NCBI GenBank assembly: GCA_007571185.1
Contig: RKRX01000137.1
Span: 1-17,517 of the forward strand
Direction of reading: 5' to 3'
Length of the DNA stretch: 17,517 bases
DNA from: Oceanicaulis sp.
GTDB lineage: Bacteria; Pseudomonadota; Alphaproteobacteria; Caulobacterales; Maricaulaceae
The first letter of the stretch is position 1. Each line of letters starts with the position of its first letter. A model generated the notes under the pieces. It searched no databases, was not told the origin of the DNA, and saw only the letters and a program-made list of their open reading frames with translations. This document shows, piece by piece, positions 1-7,191 of this stretch. The translations under genes and the position numbers were made by a program.

Positions 1-162
1 CACGCCGCCCAGATCAGAGCGGTTTGAATGACCGCTGCGCAGGCGCTTGAGGGTCGTGGGCTTGTTGCCGAACGCTTCGAGAAACGCATAAGCAAACTCC
101 TCAGCGTCAAACGGCGCCACGGCAAGCGCGGAAAGAGCCTGTTCAATCTCAACAGCGTTCAC
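1..162 (-). CDS. MmeI-family DNA methyltransferase/restriction enzyme, N-terminal fragment
   Basis: The reverse strand from a GTG at 162 is open to the window edge and gives 54 residues beginning MNAVEIEQALSALAVAPFDA, followed by EAFGNKPTTLKRLRSGHSNR and SDLGGV. This pattern (an EIE..LSALA start, PFDAEEF, FLEAFGNK.TT.KRLR, N.SDL.GGV) is what I know from the N-terminal domain of MmeI-like proteins, large single-chain enzymes that combine an adenine methyltransferase with, in many members, an N-terminal endonuclease. Catalytic motifs would lie beyond the window, so I cannot tell whether this copy is a restriction-modification enzyme, a solitary methyltransferase or a defence-system subunit. GTG 162 is chosen because the family alignment starts there; GGAAGAAG lies about 10-17 bases upstream. 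It is divergent from the Entner-Doudoroff operon. Family assignment is by recalled similarity. Confidence 0.75.
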   Translation of the reverse strand, partial: MNAVEIEQALSALAVAPFDAEEFAYAFLEAFGNKPTTLKRLRSGHSNRSDLGGV

Positions 163-293
163 GACGTTTTCGCTTGTCTTCTTCCAGCCTGCAGGACAAC
201 ACAGTCTGACACGCCGGGGCAGGGGGTTGAAGGCCCCGGACGGTGAAAAATCGCGCCCTGTTCAATGGCGAACGGAGGTTATTGGAGGCCGGG

Positions 294-323
294 ATTATAC
301 GCCTTGCAGCCGTCTGCAATCAA
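294..323 (-). promoter_or_regulatory. Candidate sigma-70 promoter for the MmeI-like gene
   Basis: On the minus strand there is a perfect TATAAT (299-294) preceded, with an 18-base spacer, by TTGATT (323-318; 4 of 6 to TTGACA). It points toward the GTG at 162 and would leave a leader of roughly 125 bases. Inferred from consensus match only. Confidence 0.4.
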
Positions 324-331
324 AATCAAAA

Positions 332-346
332 TTGACACCTTTGTCA
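332..346 (+). promoter_or_regulatory. Candidate -35 element with overlapping TGACA-N4-TGTCA palindrome upstream of zwf
   Basis: A perfect TTGACA occurs at 332-337. Its last five bases form the left arm of an inverted repeat TGACA-CCTT-TGTCA (333-346). The sequence 17 bases downstream (TTTGTT, 355-360) is only a 3 of 6 match to a -10, so the promoter itself is weakly supported. A palindrome on top of a -35 is a common position for a repressor operator. The regulator is unknown; no HexR-type TTGT-N-ACAA site was seen. It lies about 80-95 bases before the zwf start. Confidence 0.35.
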
Positions 347-425
347 TGATAGCCTTTGTTCTCTTTGTCTGAATCGTGCGCCGCTGGGTGCGCGCCGCTG
401 TACTATGGCATGAGGATTTCGGTGC

Positions 426-1916
426 ATGGCTGAGCTGGTCCCGGTTGAATCGTTTGATATCGTCATTTTCGGAGCGACGGGGGATCTCGCGCGCCGCAAA
501 CTCATCCCGGCCTTGTTTCATCGCTGGTGTGATGATCAGATCCCTGAAAACTCAAGGGTTATCGCTGTCGGCCGGGATGAAATGAGCCTTGAGCAATTTC
601 AATCCCTGGCCGGTGAATTCGTTTTCGCTGAAGGCGCGGAGCCAGCGCGCCGGGCGCGCTGGGCCGGGTTTCTTGAACACATGATCTATGTGGCGGCTGA
701 CGCAGGCGGCGAAAGGGCGGGCTGGCGGGATCTCAAACAGATTCTGAGTTCGGACCCGGAGAAAATCCGCATTTTCTACCTGGCCCTGCCGCCGTCCATT
801 TATGGCCAGACCTGCCAGGCGATTAAAACCCATGGGCTGAACACGCCCCATGCTCGAGTGATTTTGGAAAAACCCATCGGGCATGATTTTCATTCGGCCA
901 AACGGGTGAACGAGGCGGTCGGTGAAGTGTTTCCCGAAAGTTCGATTTTTCGGATCGACCATTATCTGGGCAAGGAAACAGTCCAGAATCTGCTGATCCT
1001 GCGTTTTGCAAACATATTGCTAGAGCCGATCTGGAACGCCAACGCCATTGATCATGTCCAGATCACGGTGGCGGAGTCTCTGGGCGTGGGCACGCGCGCG
1101 GGGTATTATGACCGCGCGGGCGCTCTGCGCGACATGGTTCAAAACCATTTATTGCAGCTATTGTGCCTGGTGGCGATGGAGCCGCCTTCCAGCCTGGACG
1201 CAGAACAGGTTCGCACCGAAAAACTGAAAGTTTTAAGGGCGCTGCGCGTGATCGACGTCGAGGATGCGCGCCATTGCCTTGTCCGCGGCCAGTATGCCTC
1301 CGGCCTGATCGATGGGGGCGTCGCACCGGGCTATGCCCAGGAGGTCGGCGCGCCGAGTCAGACCGAAACCTTTGTAGCCATCAAGGCCGGGATTGAGAAC
1401 TGGCGTTGGGCGGGGATGCCGTTTTACATGCGGACGGGCAAACGCATGCAGGCGCGCCGTTCGGAAATCGTCATCCAGTTCAAGCCTGTCCCGCACGATA
1501 TTATTCAGGCGGATGCCGGATCGCTGCAACCTAACCGATTGGTGATTCGCTTGCAGCCCGATGAGGGCGTGCAATTGCTGATGATGACCAAGGATCCGGG
1601 TCCGGGCGGCGTGCGGTTGCGGTATGTGCCTTTGAACCTGTCATATGCCGACACGTTTGAGAAGAATTATCCCGACGCGTATGAGCGTTTGTTGATGGCG
1701 GTGGTGCGCGGCAATCTTGGTCTGTTCATGCGCCGGGACGAGGTTGAGGCGGCCTGGCGCTGGACCGATGCCGTGATGCAGACCTGGACCGAGGCCGACA
1801 CCCCCTTGCACCTCTACAAGGCGGGATCGGACGGCCCCGACAAGGCGCGCCTTCTGCTCCGCCGTGATGGTCGGGAATGGTTTGATGGCGATGGGCGAGA
1901 ATCAGCAGGGACATAA
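426..1916 (+). CDS. zwf: Glucose-6-phosphate 1-dehydrogenase
   Basis: Oxidises glucose 6-phosphate to 6-phosphogluconolactone with NAD(P)+, the entry step to the Entner-Doudoroff and oxidative pentose phosphate routes; cytoplasmic. The 496-residue protein has the usual family length (about 490). The nucleotide-binding loop GATGDLARRK is at residues 16-25, the EKPIG motif at about 148-152, and the substrate/active-site signature RIDHYLGKE at 176-184 with its essential His and Lys. GAGG at 412-415 precedes the ATG by 10 bases. It is the first gene of the operon zwf-pgl-edd-eda; pgl starts 8 bases after its stop. No frameshift or missing key residue was seen. Identification is secure; cofactor preference cannot be read from the sequence here. 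Confidence 0.97.
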   Translation: MAELVPVESFDIVIFGATGDLARRKLIPALFHRWCDDQIPENSRVIAVGRDEMSLEQFQSLAGEFVFAEGAEPARRARWAGFLEHMIYVAADAGGERAGWRDLKQILSSDPEKIRIFYLALPPSIYGQTCQAIKTHGLNTPHARVILEKPIGHDFHSAKRVNEAVGEVFPESSIFRIDHYLGKETVQNLLILRFANILLEPIWNANAIDHVQITVAESLGVGTRAGYYDRAGALRDMVQNHLLQLLCLVAMEPPSSLDAEQVRTEKLKVLRALRVIDVEDARHCLVRGQYASGLIDGGVAPGYAQEVGAPSQTETFVAIKAGIENWRWAGMPFYMRTGKRMQARRSEIVIQFKPVPHDIIQADAGSLQPNRLVIRLQPDEGVQLLMMTKDPGPGGVRLRYVPLNLSYADTFEKNYPDAYERLLMAVVRGNLGLFMRRDEVEAAWRWTDAVMQTWTEADTPLHLYKAGSDGPDKARLLLRRDGREWFDGDGRESAGT

Positions 1917-1924
1917 TCTGGATC

Positions 1925-2623
1925 ATGCAAGAGTTTGAGGATGCCGAAAGCGCGGCCCGTACAGTGGCGGCGGTCATCAGGACTCGCCTGTGCGAAGGTC
2001 TCGCCCGGCGCGGGCGGGCCAGTCTTGTGGTCTCGGGCGGATCCTCGCCCAACAGGTTATATGAACATGTGTCCATGGCCGATCTGGACTGGTCTTGCGT
2101 GCATATTGTGCTGGCCGATGAGCGTTGGGTTGATCCCGGCGCGCCGGGATCCAATGAGCGTTTCATAAGGGCGACCCTGTTGCAAAATCGCGCAACTCAA
2201 GCCGTGTTTGTGGGGCTGAAGACCGAACACAACCATCCCGGTCAGGCGCTGGCGGGGCTTGAAGCCCGTCTTCAGACAGCTCCCGCGCCATTTGATGCGG
2301 TTGTGCTGGGGATGGGGACAGATGGTCATACTCTTTCCTGGTTTCCAGACGCTGACGGGCTTGTCTCGGCACTGGACCCGGAGGCCGGATGCGTCGCCTC
2401 GATCACGGCCCAGCCCAGCCCGGCGACAGGGCCGTTTGTTGAGCGGGTCACCCTGACCCGCAAGGCTTTGAAGGGCGCCCGTTTTTGCGCCTTGCTGATC
2501 AATGGGTCCGACAAACGCCGGGTCTTGCAGATCGCCGAAAATCCCGGCGAGGTCTCGTCCATGCCTGTGCGCGCCGTGTTGCGGGACACCGCTCTTGATC
2601 TTCAAACCTATTGGTGGCCTTAG
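1925..2623 (+). CDS. pgl: 6-phosphogluconolactonase (DevB type)
   Basis: Hydrolyses 6-phosphogluconolactone to 6-phosphogluconate, the second step after Zwf; cytoplasmic. The 232-residue product matches the DevB/SOL family length. Visible motifs are the phosphate-binding SGGSSP at 37-42, the LADERWVD block at 63-70, SNERF at 76-80, and the family signature GMGTDGHTLSWFP at 129-141. The ATG lies 8 bases after the zwf stop with only a weak AGGGA ribosome site inside the zwf tail, which suggests translation is helped by zwf. Edd follows after 9 bases. Function is supported both by the motifs and by position between zwf and edd. Confidence 0.95.
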   Translation: MQEFEDAESAARTVAAVIRTRLCEGLARRGRASLVVSGGSSPNRLYEHVSMADLDWSCVHIVLADERWVDPGAPGSNERFIRATLLQNRATQAVFVGLKTEHNHPGQALAGLEARLQTAPAPFDAVVLGMGTDGHTLSWFPDADGLVSALDPEAGCVASITAQPSPATGPFVERVTLTRKALKGARFCALLINGSDKRRVLQIAENPGEVSSMPVRAVLRDTALDLQTYWWP

Positions 2624-2632
2624 GAGCACGCC

Positions 2633-4510
2633 ATGTCTCTGCATTCCAGGCTGAAAACCGTGACCGCGCGCATCAAGGCGCGCAGCGCCCGATCACGCGC
2701 CCGCTATCTGAATATGATTGAGGCGGCCCGGGCGGACGGGCCGCACCGTAAGGTTTTGTCCTGCGGCAATCTGGCCCATGGCTTTGCCGCCTCGGGCGCG
2801 GACAAGACTGCGCTGAAAAAAATGATCTGGCCCAATGTGGGGATCATCACGGCCTTTAATGACATGTTGTCCGCGCACCAGCCTTTGGAAACCTATCCCG
2901 GAAAGATCAAGAGCGCTCTTCGGAAGGCGGGCGCGACGGGGCAGGTGGCGGGCGGGACGCCGGCCATGTGCGACGGGGTCACTCAGGGTCAGCCGGGTAT
3001 GGAATTGTCGTTGTTCTCCCGGGACGTGATCGCCATGTCCACGGCCGTTTCACTCAGCCACAACATGTTTGACGCGGGCCTGTGCCTGGGGGTGTGCGAC
3101 AAAATCGTGCCCGGGATGGTGATGGGCGCTCTGCGTTTTGGACATTTGCCGGTGCTGTTCCTGCCCGCCGGGCCTATGACCTCAGGTCTGCCCAATTCCG
3201 ACAAAGCCCGTATTCGTCAGCTGTATGCCGAAGGCAAGGTGGATCGTGACGCGCTGTTGCAGGCTGAAAGCGAAAGCTATCATGGCCCTGGAACCTGCAC
3301 TTTTTATGGAACAGCCAACTCCAACCAGATGCTGATGGAAATCATGGGGCTGCATGTGCCCGGTTCGGCTTTTATCAATCCCGGCACGCCGTTGCGTGAC
3401 GCCATGATCACGGTCACGGCGCAGCGTGTCGCCCGGATCACGGCGCTCGGTGACGCCTACAGGTCTTTAGCCGACGCCATTGACGCCCGGGCGATCGCCA
3501 ACGCCATAGTCGGGTTGCACGCTACGGGCGGATCGACCAATCACACCCTGCATATCATCGCCATCGCGCGGGCCGCGGGATTGATTGTCAACTGGGATGA
3601 TTTTGATGACCTGTCTCAGATCACCCCCCTGCTTTGTCGGATCTATCCCAATGGTCAGGCGGACGTGAACCATTTCCACGCCGCCGGCGGGATGAGTTTT
3701 CTGATCGGGCAATTGCTGGAAGCCGGTTTGCTTCATGACGACGTGCAAACGCTGGGCGCTGACAGCCTGGCCGATTACGCTCGGGAGCCTGTGTTTCAGG
3801 ACGGTGAGCTGGCCTTCAGGGCCCCGGTCAATGAAAGCGCTGATCCGGATATTTTGCGTCCGGCGTCAGACCCGATTTCTGCTGATGGCGGCTTGCGGGT
3901 TCTGAACGGTCCTCTGGGACGATCCGTCATCAAGATCAGTGCGGTCAAACCCGAGCACCGCCGGGTGAGTGCCCCGGCGATTGTGTTCCACGATCAGGAA
4001 GAACTGATTGCGGCCTTCCAGCGCGGTGCGCTGGACCGCGATTTTGTTGCTGTTGTGCGTTTTCAGGGCCCCCGCGCCAATGGCATGCCTGAATTGCACA
4101 AGCTCACCCCGCCCCTGGGCGTGCTCCAGGATCGGGGATTCAAGGTGGCGCTTGTCACCGATGGCCGGATGTCGGGCGCGTCGGGCAAGGTGCCCGCGGC
4201 GATCCATGTCACCCCTGAAGCCCTGGCCGGCGGTGCGATCGCCAAAGTGCGCGACGGGGATAGGATGACACTGGACGCGGAAACAGGCCGGCTGGATATC
4301 GACGTGCTCGAACCCGAATGGCAGGCGCGCGATCCTGAAACCGCAGACCTTGCTCATGTTCATACGGGCATGGGGCGGGAGCTCTTTGCCGGCATGCGCG
4401 GCATGGTCAGCGAAGCCGAGCGCGGTGCAATGACCATGCCTGGCCTCGATCAGGTCGGCGCAGAGCAACCGGCGTTCAAAGCGTCTGCACCGGAGGCTGC
4501 CAGGCTATGA
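2633..4510 (+). CDS. edd: 6-phosphogluconate dehydratase
   Basis: Dehydrates 6-phosphogluconate to 2-keto-3-deoxy-6-phosphogluconate, the first committed Entner-Doudoroff step. It belongs to the IlvD/Edd iron-sulphur dehydratase family. The 625-residue protein is slightly longer than the roughly 605 usual for Edd. Visible family blocks are [20 protein letters not shown] (112-131), [14 protein letters not shown] (149-162), the AGPMTSG block (179-185) and [16 protein letters not shown] (218-233). By analogy to the family, Cys155 and Cys222 are probable Fe-S ligands. A strong AGGAG ribosome site overlaps the pgl stop (2622-2626) six bases before the ATG. The stop overlaps the eda start in an ATGA, indicating translational coupling. 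Edd rather than IlvD is chosen because of the CDGVTQG block and the zwf-pgl-eda context. Confidence 0.97.
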   Translation: MSLHSRLKTVTARIKARSARSRARYLNMIEAARADGPHRKVLSCGNLAHGFAASGADKTALKKMIWPNVGIITAFNDMLSAHQPLETYPGKIKSALRKAGATGQVAGGTPAMCDGVTQGQPGMELSLFSRDVIAMSTAVSLSHNMFDAGLCLGVCDKIVPGMVMGALRFGHLPVLFLPAGPMTSGLPNSDKARIRQLYAEGKVDRDALLQAESESYHGPGTCTFYGTANSNQMLMEIMGLHVPGSAFINPGTPLRDAMITVTAQRVARITALGDAYRSLADAIDARAIANAIVGLHATGGSTNHTLHIIAIARAAGLIVNWDDFDDLSQITPLLCRIYPNGQADVNHFHAAGGMSFLIGQLLEAGLLHDDVQTLGADSLADYAREPVFQDGELAFRAPVNESADPDILRPASDPISADGGLRVLNGPLGRSVIKISAVKPEHRRVSAPAIVFHDQEELIAAFQRGALDRDFVAVVRFQGPRANGMPELHKLTPPLGVLQDRGFKVALVTDGRMSGASGKVPAAIHVTPEALAGGAIAKVRDGDRMTLDAETGRLDIDVLEPEWQARDPETADLAHVHTGMGRELFAGMRGMVSEAERGAMTMPGLDQVGAEQPAFKASAPEAARL

Positions 4511-5133
4511 CATACACGCTTTCTGAAGTGATTGCGGCTGCAACCGTCATTCCCGTATTGACGGTGCGATCATTGGATCAGGCCGCGCCCCTGGCCCGCG
4601 CCCTGGCGGGCGGTGGATTACGGGTGATTGAGCTGACATTGCGCACCCCGGTCGCCGTCGATGCGATGAAAGCCATGCAGGAGGCGGTTCCTGATCTCAT
4701 TATCGGCCTGGGGACTGTCACCCGTCCTGAGCAGGCCTTGGCGAGCGTGCGCGCGGGCGCGGCTTTTCTGGTCAGCCCGGGCCTGACACCCGCGCTTGGC
4801 GCCGCCATGCTGGAAACGGGCGCGCCCTGCCTGCCGGGCGTGGCGACCGCCGGAGAGGCCATGGGGGCGGTGGAGCAGGGCTTTGAGGTGTTGAAATTTT
4901 TTCCGGCGGAGCCTGCGGGCGGTCTGTCCTGTCTCAAAGCCCTGGCCGGCCCGTTGCCGAATGTGCGCTTCTGTCCCACAGGCGGAATCAGCCGGGATCG
5001 CGCCGCTGATTATTTGGCGCTGAAGAATGTGGTCTGCGTGGGCGGCAGCTGGATCGCACCCACCGCCGATATCGAGGCCGAGAACTGGGACGTGATCATG
5101 CAGAACAGCCGGTGCGCCGCCCGGCTGGGGTGA
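4507..5133 (+). CDS. eda: 2-keto-3-deoxy-6-phosphogluconate aldolase
   Basis: Cleaves KDPG to pyruvate and glyceraldehyde 3-phosphate, completing the Entner-Doudoroff pathway encoded by the operon. The 208-residue TIM-barrel aldolase shows VIELTLRT with Glu42, GLGTV at 67-71, LVSPGLTP at 88-95, the Schiff-base region VLKFFPAE with Lys130, the phosphate-binding CPTGGIS at 166-172 and GGSWIAPT at 189-196. The start codon shares four bases (ATGA) with the edd stop. It is the last recognisable gene of the operon. No classical hairpin plus T-run was found downstream; only a weak TTAAAG-CTTCC-CTTTAA stem at 5172-5188 lies nearby. Assignment is secure. Confidence 0.97.
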   Translation: MTYTLSEVIAAATVIPVLTVRSLDQAAPLARALAGGGLRVIELTLRTPVAVDAMKAMQEAVPDLIIGLGTVTRPEQALASVRAGAAFLVSPGLTPALGAAMLETGAPCLPGVATAGEAMGAVEQGFEVLKFFPAEPAGGLSCLKALAGPLPNVRFCPTGGISRDRAADYLALKNVVCVGGSWIAPTADIEAENWDVIMQNSRCAARLG

Positions 5134-5162
5134 ACGCTTAGCTCTCGGGTTCCCCAAGGCGG

Positions 5163-5219
5163 CGCGCCATGTTAAAGCTTCCCTTTAATAAAATGTCAAG
5201 TTACGCGCCATGTTAAAGC
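5163..5219. repeat. Pair of 16-bp direct repeats, 41 bases apart
   Basis: CGCGCCATGTTAAAGC occurs exactly at 5163-5178 and again at 5204-5219, in the same orientation. The bases between are AT-rich and include TGTCAAGTTA. The first copy abuts a GGCGCGCC palindrome (5161-5168). The pair lies at the boundary between the eda operon and the anomalous 5.2-6.0 kb stretch, so it may mark a junction or mobile-element end, but no transposase, inverted ends or target duplication could be seen. A regulatory site pair is the alternative. Confidence 0.7.
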
Positions 5220-5386
5220 CCGAGTTGAACATAGCTGGATGATTCGTCGATCGAATCGCAGGGCAACGTCAACCCGACAAGGTTCTCCCACGCCCGATGC
5301 GGCAACACAATATTGGTGACCGTGCCGGGGAAGCGTAGATAGTCAGCACGTTTCAACATCGTCGAGTTAACCAGGCCCTTTATCAC
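5213..5386 (-). CDS. Small unrecognised ORF downstream of the coiled-coil gene
   Basis: The reverse strand is open for 57 codons from a GTG at 5386 (or 48 codons from an ATG at 5359), ending at TAA 5215-5213. The shorter product begins MLKRADYLRFPGTVTNIVLP and is followed by HRAWENLVGLTLPCDSIDES. The composition looks protein-like rather than random, but I do not recognise the family. GGAGG lies only three bases before the GTG, and the ATG has no clear ribosome site. The GTG version overlaps the last 20 bases of the coiled-coil gene, compatible with a small minus-strand cassette. It could equally be the tail of a degraded gene. Its 3' end overlaps the right copy of the 16-bp repeat. Confidence 0.25.
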   Translation of the reverse strand: MIKGLVNSTMLKRADYLRFPGTVTNIVLPHRAWENLVGLTLPCDSIDESSSYVQLGL

Positions 5387-5825
5387 GCCCCTCCTCAGCT
5401 TTCGCCTCTTCAGGAAGAGAGCTCTGCCGAAAGGTGTCGTCAGTGGAAAGTGAGTCCTCTCGCAACATCATCTTCATTGTAGCATTGATCCCCGCTATAC
5501 TGACTTTGATCTCATCAACATCGTCCCTGATCTCATCAACATCGCCCCTGATCTCATCAACATCGCCCCTGATCTCATCAACATCACCCCTGATCTCATC
5601 AACATCATCCCTGATCTCATCAACATCGTCCCTGATCTCATCAACATCGTCCCTGATCTCATCAACATCGTCCCTGATCTCATCAACATCGGTTTCAAGC
5701 GTTACCAGCCTTTGAGTGTTTTCATGCGTTTGAAGATACCACACGCCTAGCGACACACACGCAACGCTTACTCCTCCGGCAATCCAGCTCCACACGGTCT
5801 GCGAATCTGGCGCTTGAATTTTCAT
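5367..5825 (-). CDS. Membrane-anchored acidic heptad-repeat coiled-coil protein, function unknown
   Basis: A 152-residue protein starting MKIQAPDSQTVWSWIAGG. A hydrophobic segment at about residues 11-30 is a probable single transmembrane anchor. It is followed by a short linker (THENTQRLVTLET) and nine heptads of the form DVDEIRD or DVDEIRG (about residues 45-107). Val and Ile then occupy the a and d core positions of a predicted coiled coil about nine heptads long, carrying roughly -3 charge per heptad. The tail is hydrophilic and acidic. The start at 5825 is preferred over an upstream ATG at 5882 because AGGAG lies eight bases before it; the upstream ATG directly abuts its AGGAG. No family was recognised; a spacer or adaptor protein, or a phage-derived small membrane protein, are speculative options. 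The heptads are encoded by a near-identical 21-bp DNA repeat. Confidence 0.6.
   Translation of the reverse strand: MKIQAPDSQTVWSWIAGGVSVACVSLGVWYLQTHENTQRLVTLETDVDEIRDDVDEIRDDVDEIRDDVDEIRDDVDEIRGDVDEIRGDVDEIRGDVDEIRDDVDEIKVSIAGINATMKMMLREDSLSTDDTFRQSSLPEEAKAEEGRDKGPG
5508..5696. repeat. 21-bp tandem repeat (nine units) encoding heptads
   Basis: On the plus strand the unit GATCTCATCAACATCGTCCCT is repeated eight times (5508-5675), with a ninth unit (5676-5696) whose last six bases diverge. The first 15 bases are identical in all nine units. Variation is confined to two positions, giving CGTCCCT, CGCCCCT, CACCCCT and CATCCCT endings, so units encode DVDEIRD or DVDEIRG on the minus strand. Because 21 is a multiple of three, copy-number change keeps the gene in frame. 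The near-identity implies recent expansion or homogenisation. Confidence 0.97.
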
Positions 5826-5868
5826 CGATGGTTCTCCTGTTATATGAGCCCCTGTTAATCGAGGCTCG

Positions 5869-6105
5869 TCAACCTGAGTCATCTCCTAAATCAAATTCAC
5901 CCGTCGACTCAAGCGGCATCTTGAGCCTATCAAAACTTACAGCATCATCAAGCTCTGCGGGTTTCATCCGTGTCCCGGCATGGTCGCGGTTGCACTGAAC
6001 ACAAACCTCGACAGGGGTCAGCGGCGGTCCACGCGGCTGTGATGGAGCGGCTGAATCTCTAAGCGCCTGTGGAACCGAAACCGCCTGTCCCGCGCGCGGT
6101 TTCAT
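5869..6105 (-). CDS. Possible small ORF between dut and the coiled-coil gene
   Basis: One minus-strand frame is open from inside the 3' end of dut to TGA at 5871-5869. The first sensible ATG is at 6105 (78 codons, overlapping dut by 47 bases); a shorter start is the ATG at 5967 (32 codons). The longer product contains a CVQCNRDH motif (a CxxC pair) and an acidic tail ending EFDLGDDSG. Neither start has a convincing ribosome site. I do not recognise a family. It may be a real small gene coupled to dut, a remnant of a longer gene, or non-coding. It is listed because otherwise 5826-6058 (233 bases) would hold no gene at all. Confidence 0.2.
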   Translation of the reverse strand: MKPRAGQAVSVPQALRDSAAPSQPRGPPLTPVEVCVQCNRDHAGTRMKPAELDDAVSFDRLKMPLESTGEFDLGDDSG

Positions 6106-6505
6106 CGAGCTTGTCCATTGTATTCCAGCGCACTTGTACAAACCGGGTGATGATCATCTGGGCGATTCGTTCACCCCGGTTGACCATGAAGGGCTCCGGG
6201 CCGTGATTGATCAGGTTTACGCGAATTTCCCCGCGATAATCAGCATCAATCGTACCCGGTGTGTTCAGGCAGGTGACGCCTTTGCTGGCGGCGAGGCCGG
6301 AACGGGGGCGTACCTGGGCCTCATGGCCTTCAGGCAGGGCGATACAGATCCCGGTCGGGATCATGCGCCATTCGCCAGACGGGATTTCCACCGGCGTATC
6401 CGCCGGCACAGCCGCGGACAGGTCCAGCCCGGCGGAGCCGACGGTCTGATATTGCGGCAATTCCAGTCCCTCGAAATGATCAAGGGTTTTGACGTTCAGT
6501 TTCAT
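6059..6505 (-). CDS. dut: Deoxyuridine 5'-triphosphate nucleotidohydrolase
   Basis: Hydrolyses dUTP to dUMP and pyrophosphate, supplying dUMP for thymidylate synthesis and keeping uracil out of DNA; a cytoplasmic trimer in this family. The 148-residue protein carries all five dUTPase motifs in order: AGLDLSA (25-31), RPRSGLA (66-72), [11 protein letters not shown] (84-94, with the catalytic-water Asp and Tyr), [10 protein letters not shown] (110-119) and the flexible C-terminal [10 protein letters not shown] (138-147). It starts 20 bases after the coaB stop with GGAAAG as ribosome site, so it is probably the last gene of ubiE-ubiB-coaC-coaB-dut. The coaBC-dut neighbourhood is common in proteobacteria. 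Confidence 0.97.
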   Translation of the reverse strand: MKLNVKTLDHFEGLELPQYQTVGSAGLDLSAAVPADTPVEIPSGEWRMIPTGICIALPEGHEAQVRPRSGLAASKGVTCLNTPGTIDADYRGEIRVNLINHGPEPFMVNRGERIAQMIITRFVQVRWNTMDKLDETARGTGGFGSTGA

Positions 6506-6525
6506 GGCAATCTTTCCGGGGCGGC

Positions 6526-7191
6526 TCAGGGGGCCCGCAGTCGCACATCGCTTTGGTTTTGTTCAAGCGCAGCGCGGATCCTATGGGCCAGTCGGGCGGC
6601 CAGTTCGGGCTTGGTGGTGCGTGCAAAAGCTTCATCACCGGTCCCGGTGATCAGCAGTGCGGCATTTTCAGATCCCCCCATCACATCACCGGACACGTCA
6701 TTGGCGACGATCCAGTCGCAACCCTTACGCAGACGCTTGGCTCGGGCATGGGTCGCCACATCATGAGTTTCCGCTGCAAATCCGACCACCAGGGCGGGCC
6801 TTTGATCGGCGGTGTAATGGGAAATGGTTTTGAGAATATCGGGAGTTTCTGTGAGCGGCAGGGCGGTCATGGCCGATTTGTCGAGCTTGAGTTTCCTGTC
6901 TGCGGTTTCCGCTGGCCGCCAGTCCGCAACCGCCGCCACAGACACGAACACGTCAGCGGGCAGGGCCGCATTCACCGCAGCCAGCATTTGCTGTGCAGTT
7001 TCGATGCGCACCGTGTGCAGTCCGGCAGGATCATCCAGCGTGACCGGGCCAGAGATCAACGTCACGTCAAAGCCCTGATCGCGCAACGCCTCCGCGATGG
7101 CATAGCCCTGCTTTCCCGAGGAGCGATTGGATACAAACCGAATCGGATCAAGGGGCTCCAGGGTCGGGCCGGCGGTGACAACAGCCTTCAT
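6526..7191 (-). CDS. coaB: Phosphopantothenate-cysteine ligase (stand-alone CoaB)
   Basis: Joins 4'-phosphopantothenate to cysteine in coenzyme A synthesis. The 221-residue product corresponds to the C-terminal half of the usual CoaBC fusion. It shows [20 protein letters not shown] (5-24) with conserved Asn22, SGKQG at 25-29, AAVADWRP at 86-93, the lysine-rich block DRKLKLDK at 98-105, and GFAAETHD and VANDVS farther on. The ATG at 7191 overlaps the coaC stop by four bases (ATGA), so the two are likely translationally coupled. In most bacteria, including E. coli Dfp, these domains are one polypeptide; here a stop codon and a frame change separate them. The reading frame is otherwise intact. 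dut follows. Confidence 0.93.
   Translation of the reverse strand: MKAVVTAGPTLEPLDPIRFVSNRSSGKQGYAIAEALRDQGFDVTLISGPVTLDDPAGLHTVRIETAQQMLAAVNAALPADVFVSVAAVADWRPAETADRKLKLDKSAMTALPLTETPDILKTISHYTADQRPALVVGFAAETHDVATHARAKRLRKGCDWIVANDVSGDVMGGSENAALLITGTGDEAFARTTKPELAARLAHRIRAALEQNQSDVRLRAP

Noticed and set aside
28..246. Plus-strand ORF of 72 codons at the left edge
   Set aside because: It overlaps the MmeI-like N-terminus on the other strand and has no protein-like features of its own.
2057..2644. Minus-strand ORF of 195 codons within pgl
   Set aside because: Antisense to pgl, which has clear family motifs; no supporting evidence.
3866..4468. Minus-strand ORF of 200 codons within edd
   Set aside because: Antisense shadow of the secure edd gene, with no recognisable domain or ribosome site.
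5508..5696. Possible CRISPR array
   Set aside because: Units are contiguous with no spacers, 21 bp long and in coding frame; it is a tandem repeat, not a CRISPR.
5434..5715. Plus-strand ORF rich in Ser-Thr-Ser-Leu-Ile repeats, and a second minus-strand frame reading MLMRSG repeats
   Set aside because: Both are by-products of the 21-bp repeat, which keeps every frame open. Only the DVDEIRD frame has an anchor segment, a ribosome site and a natural tail.
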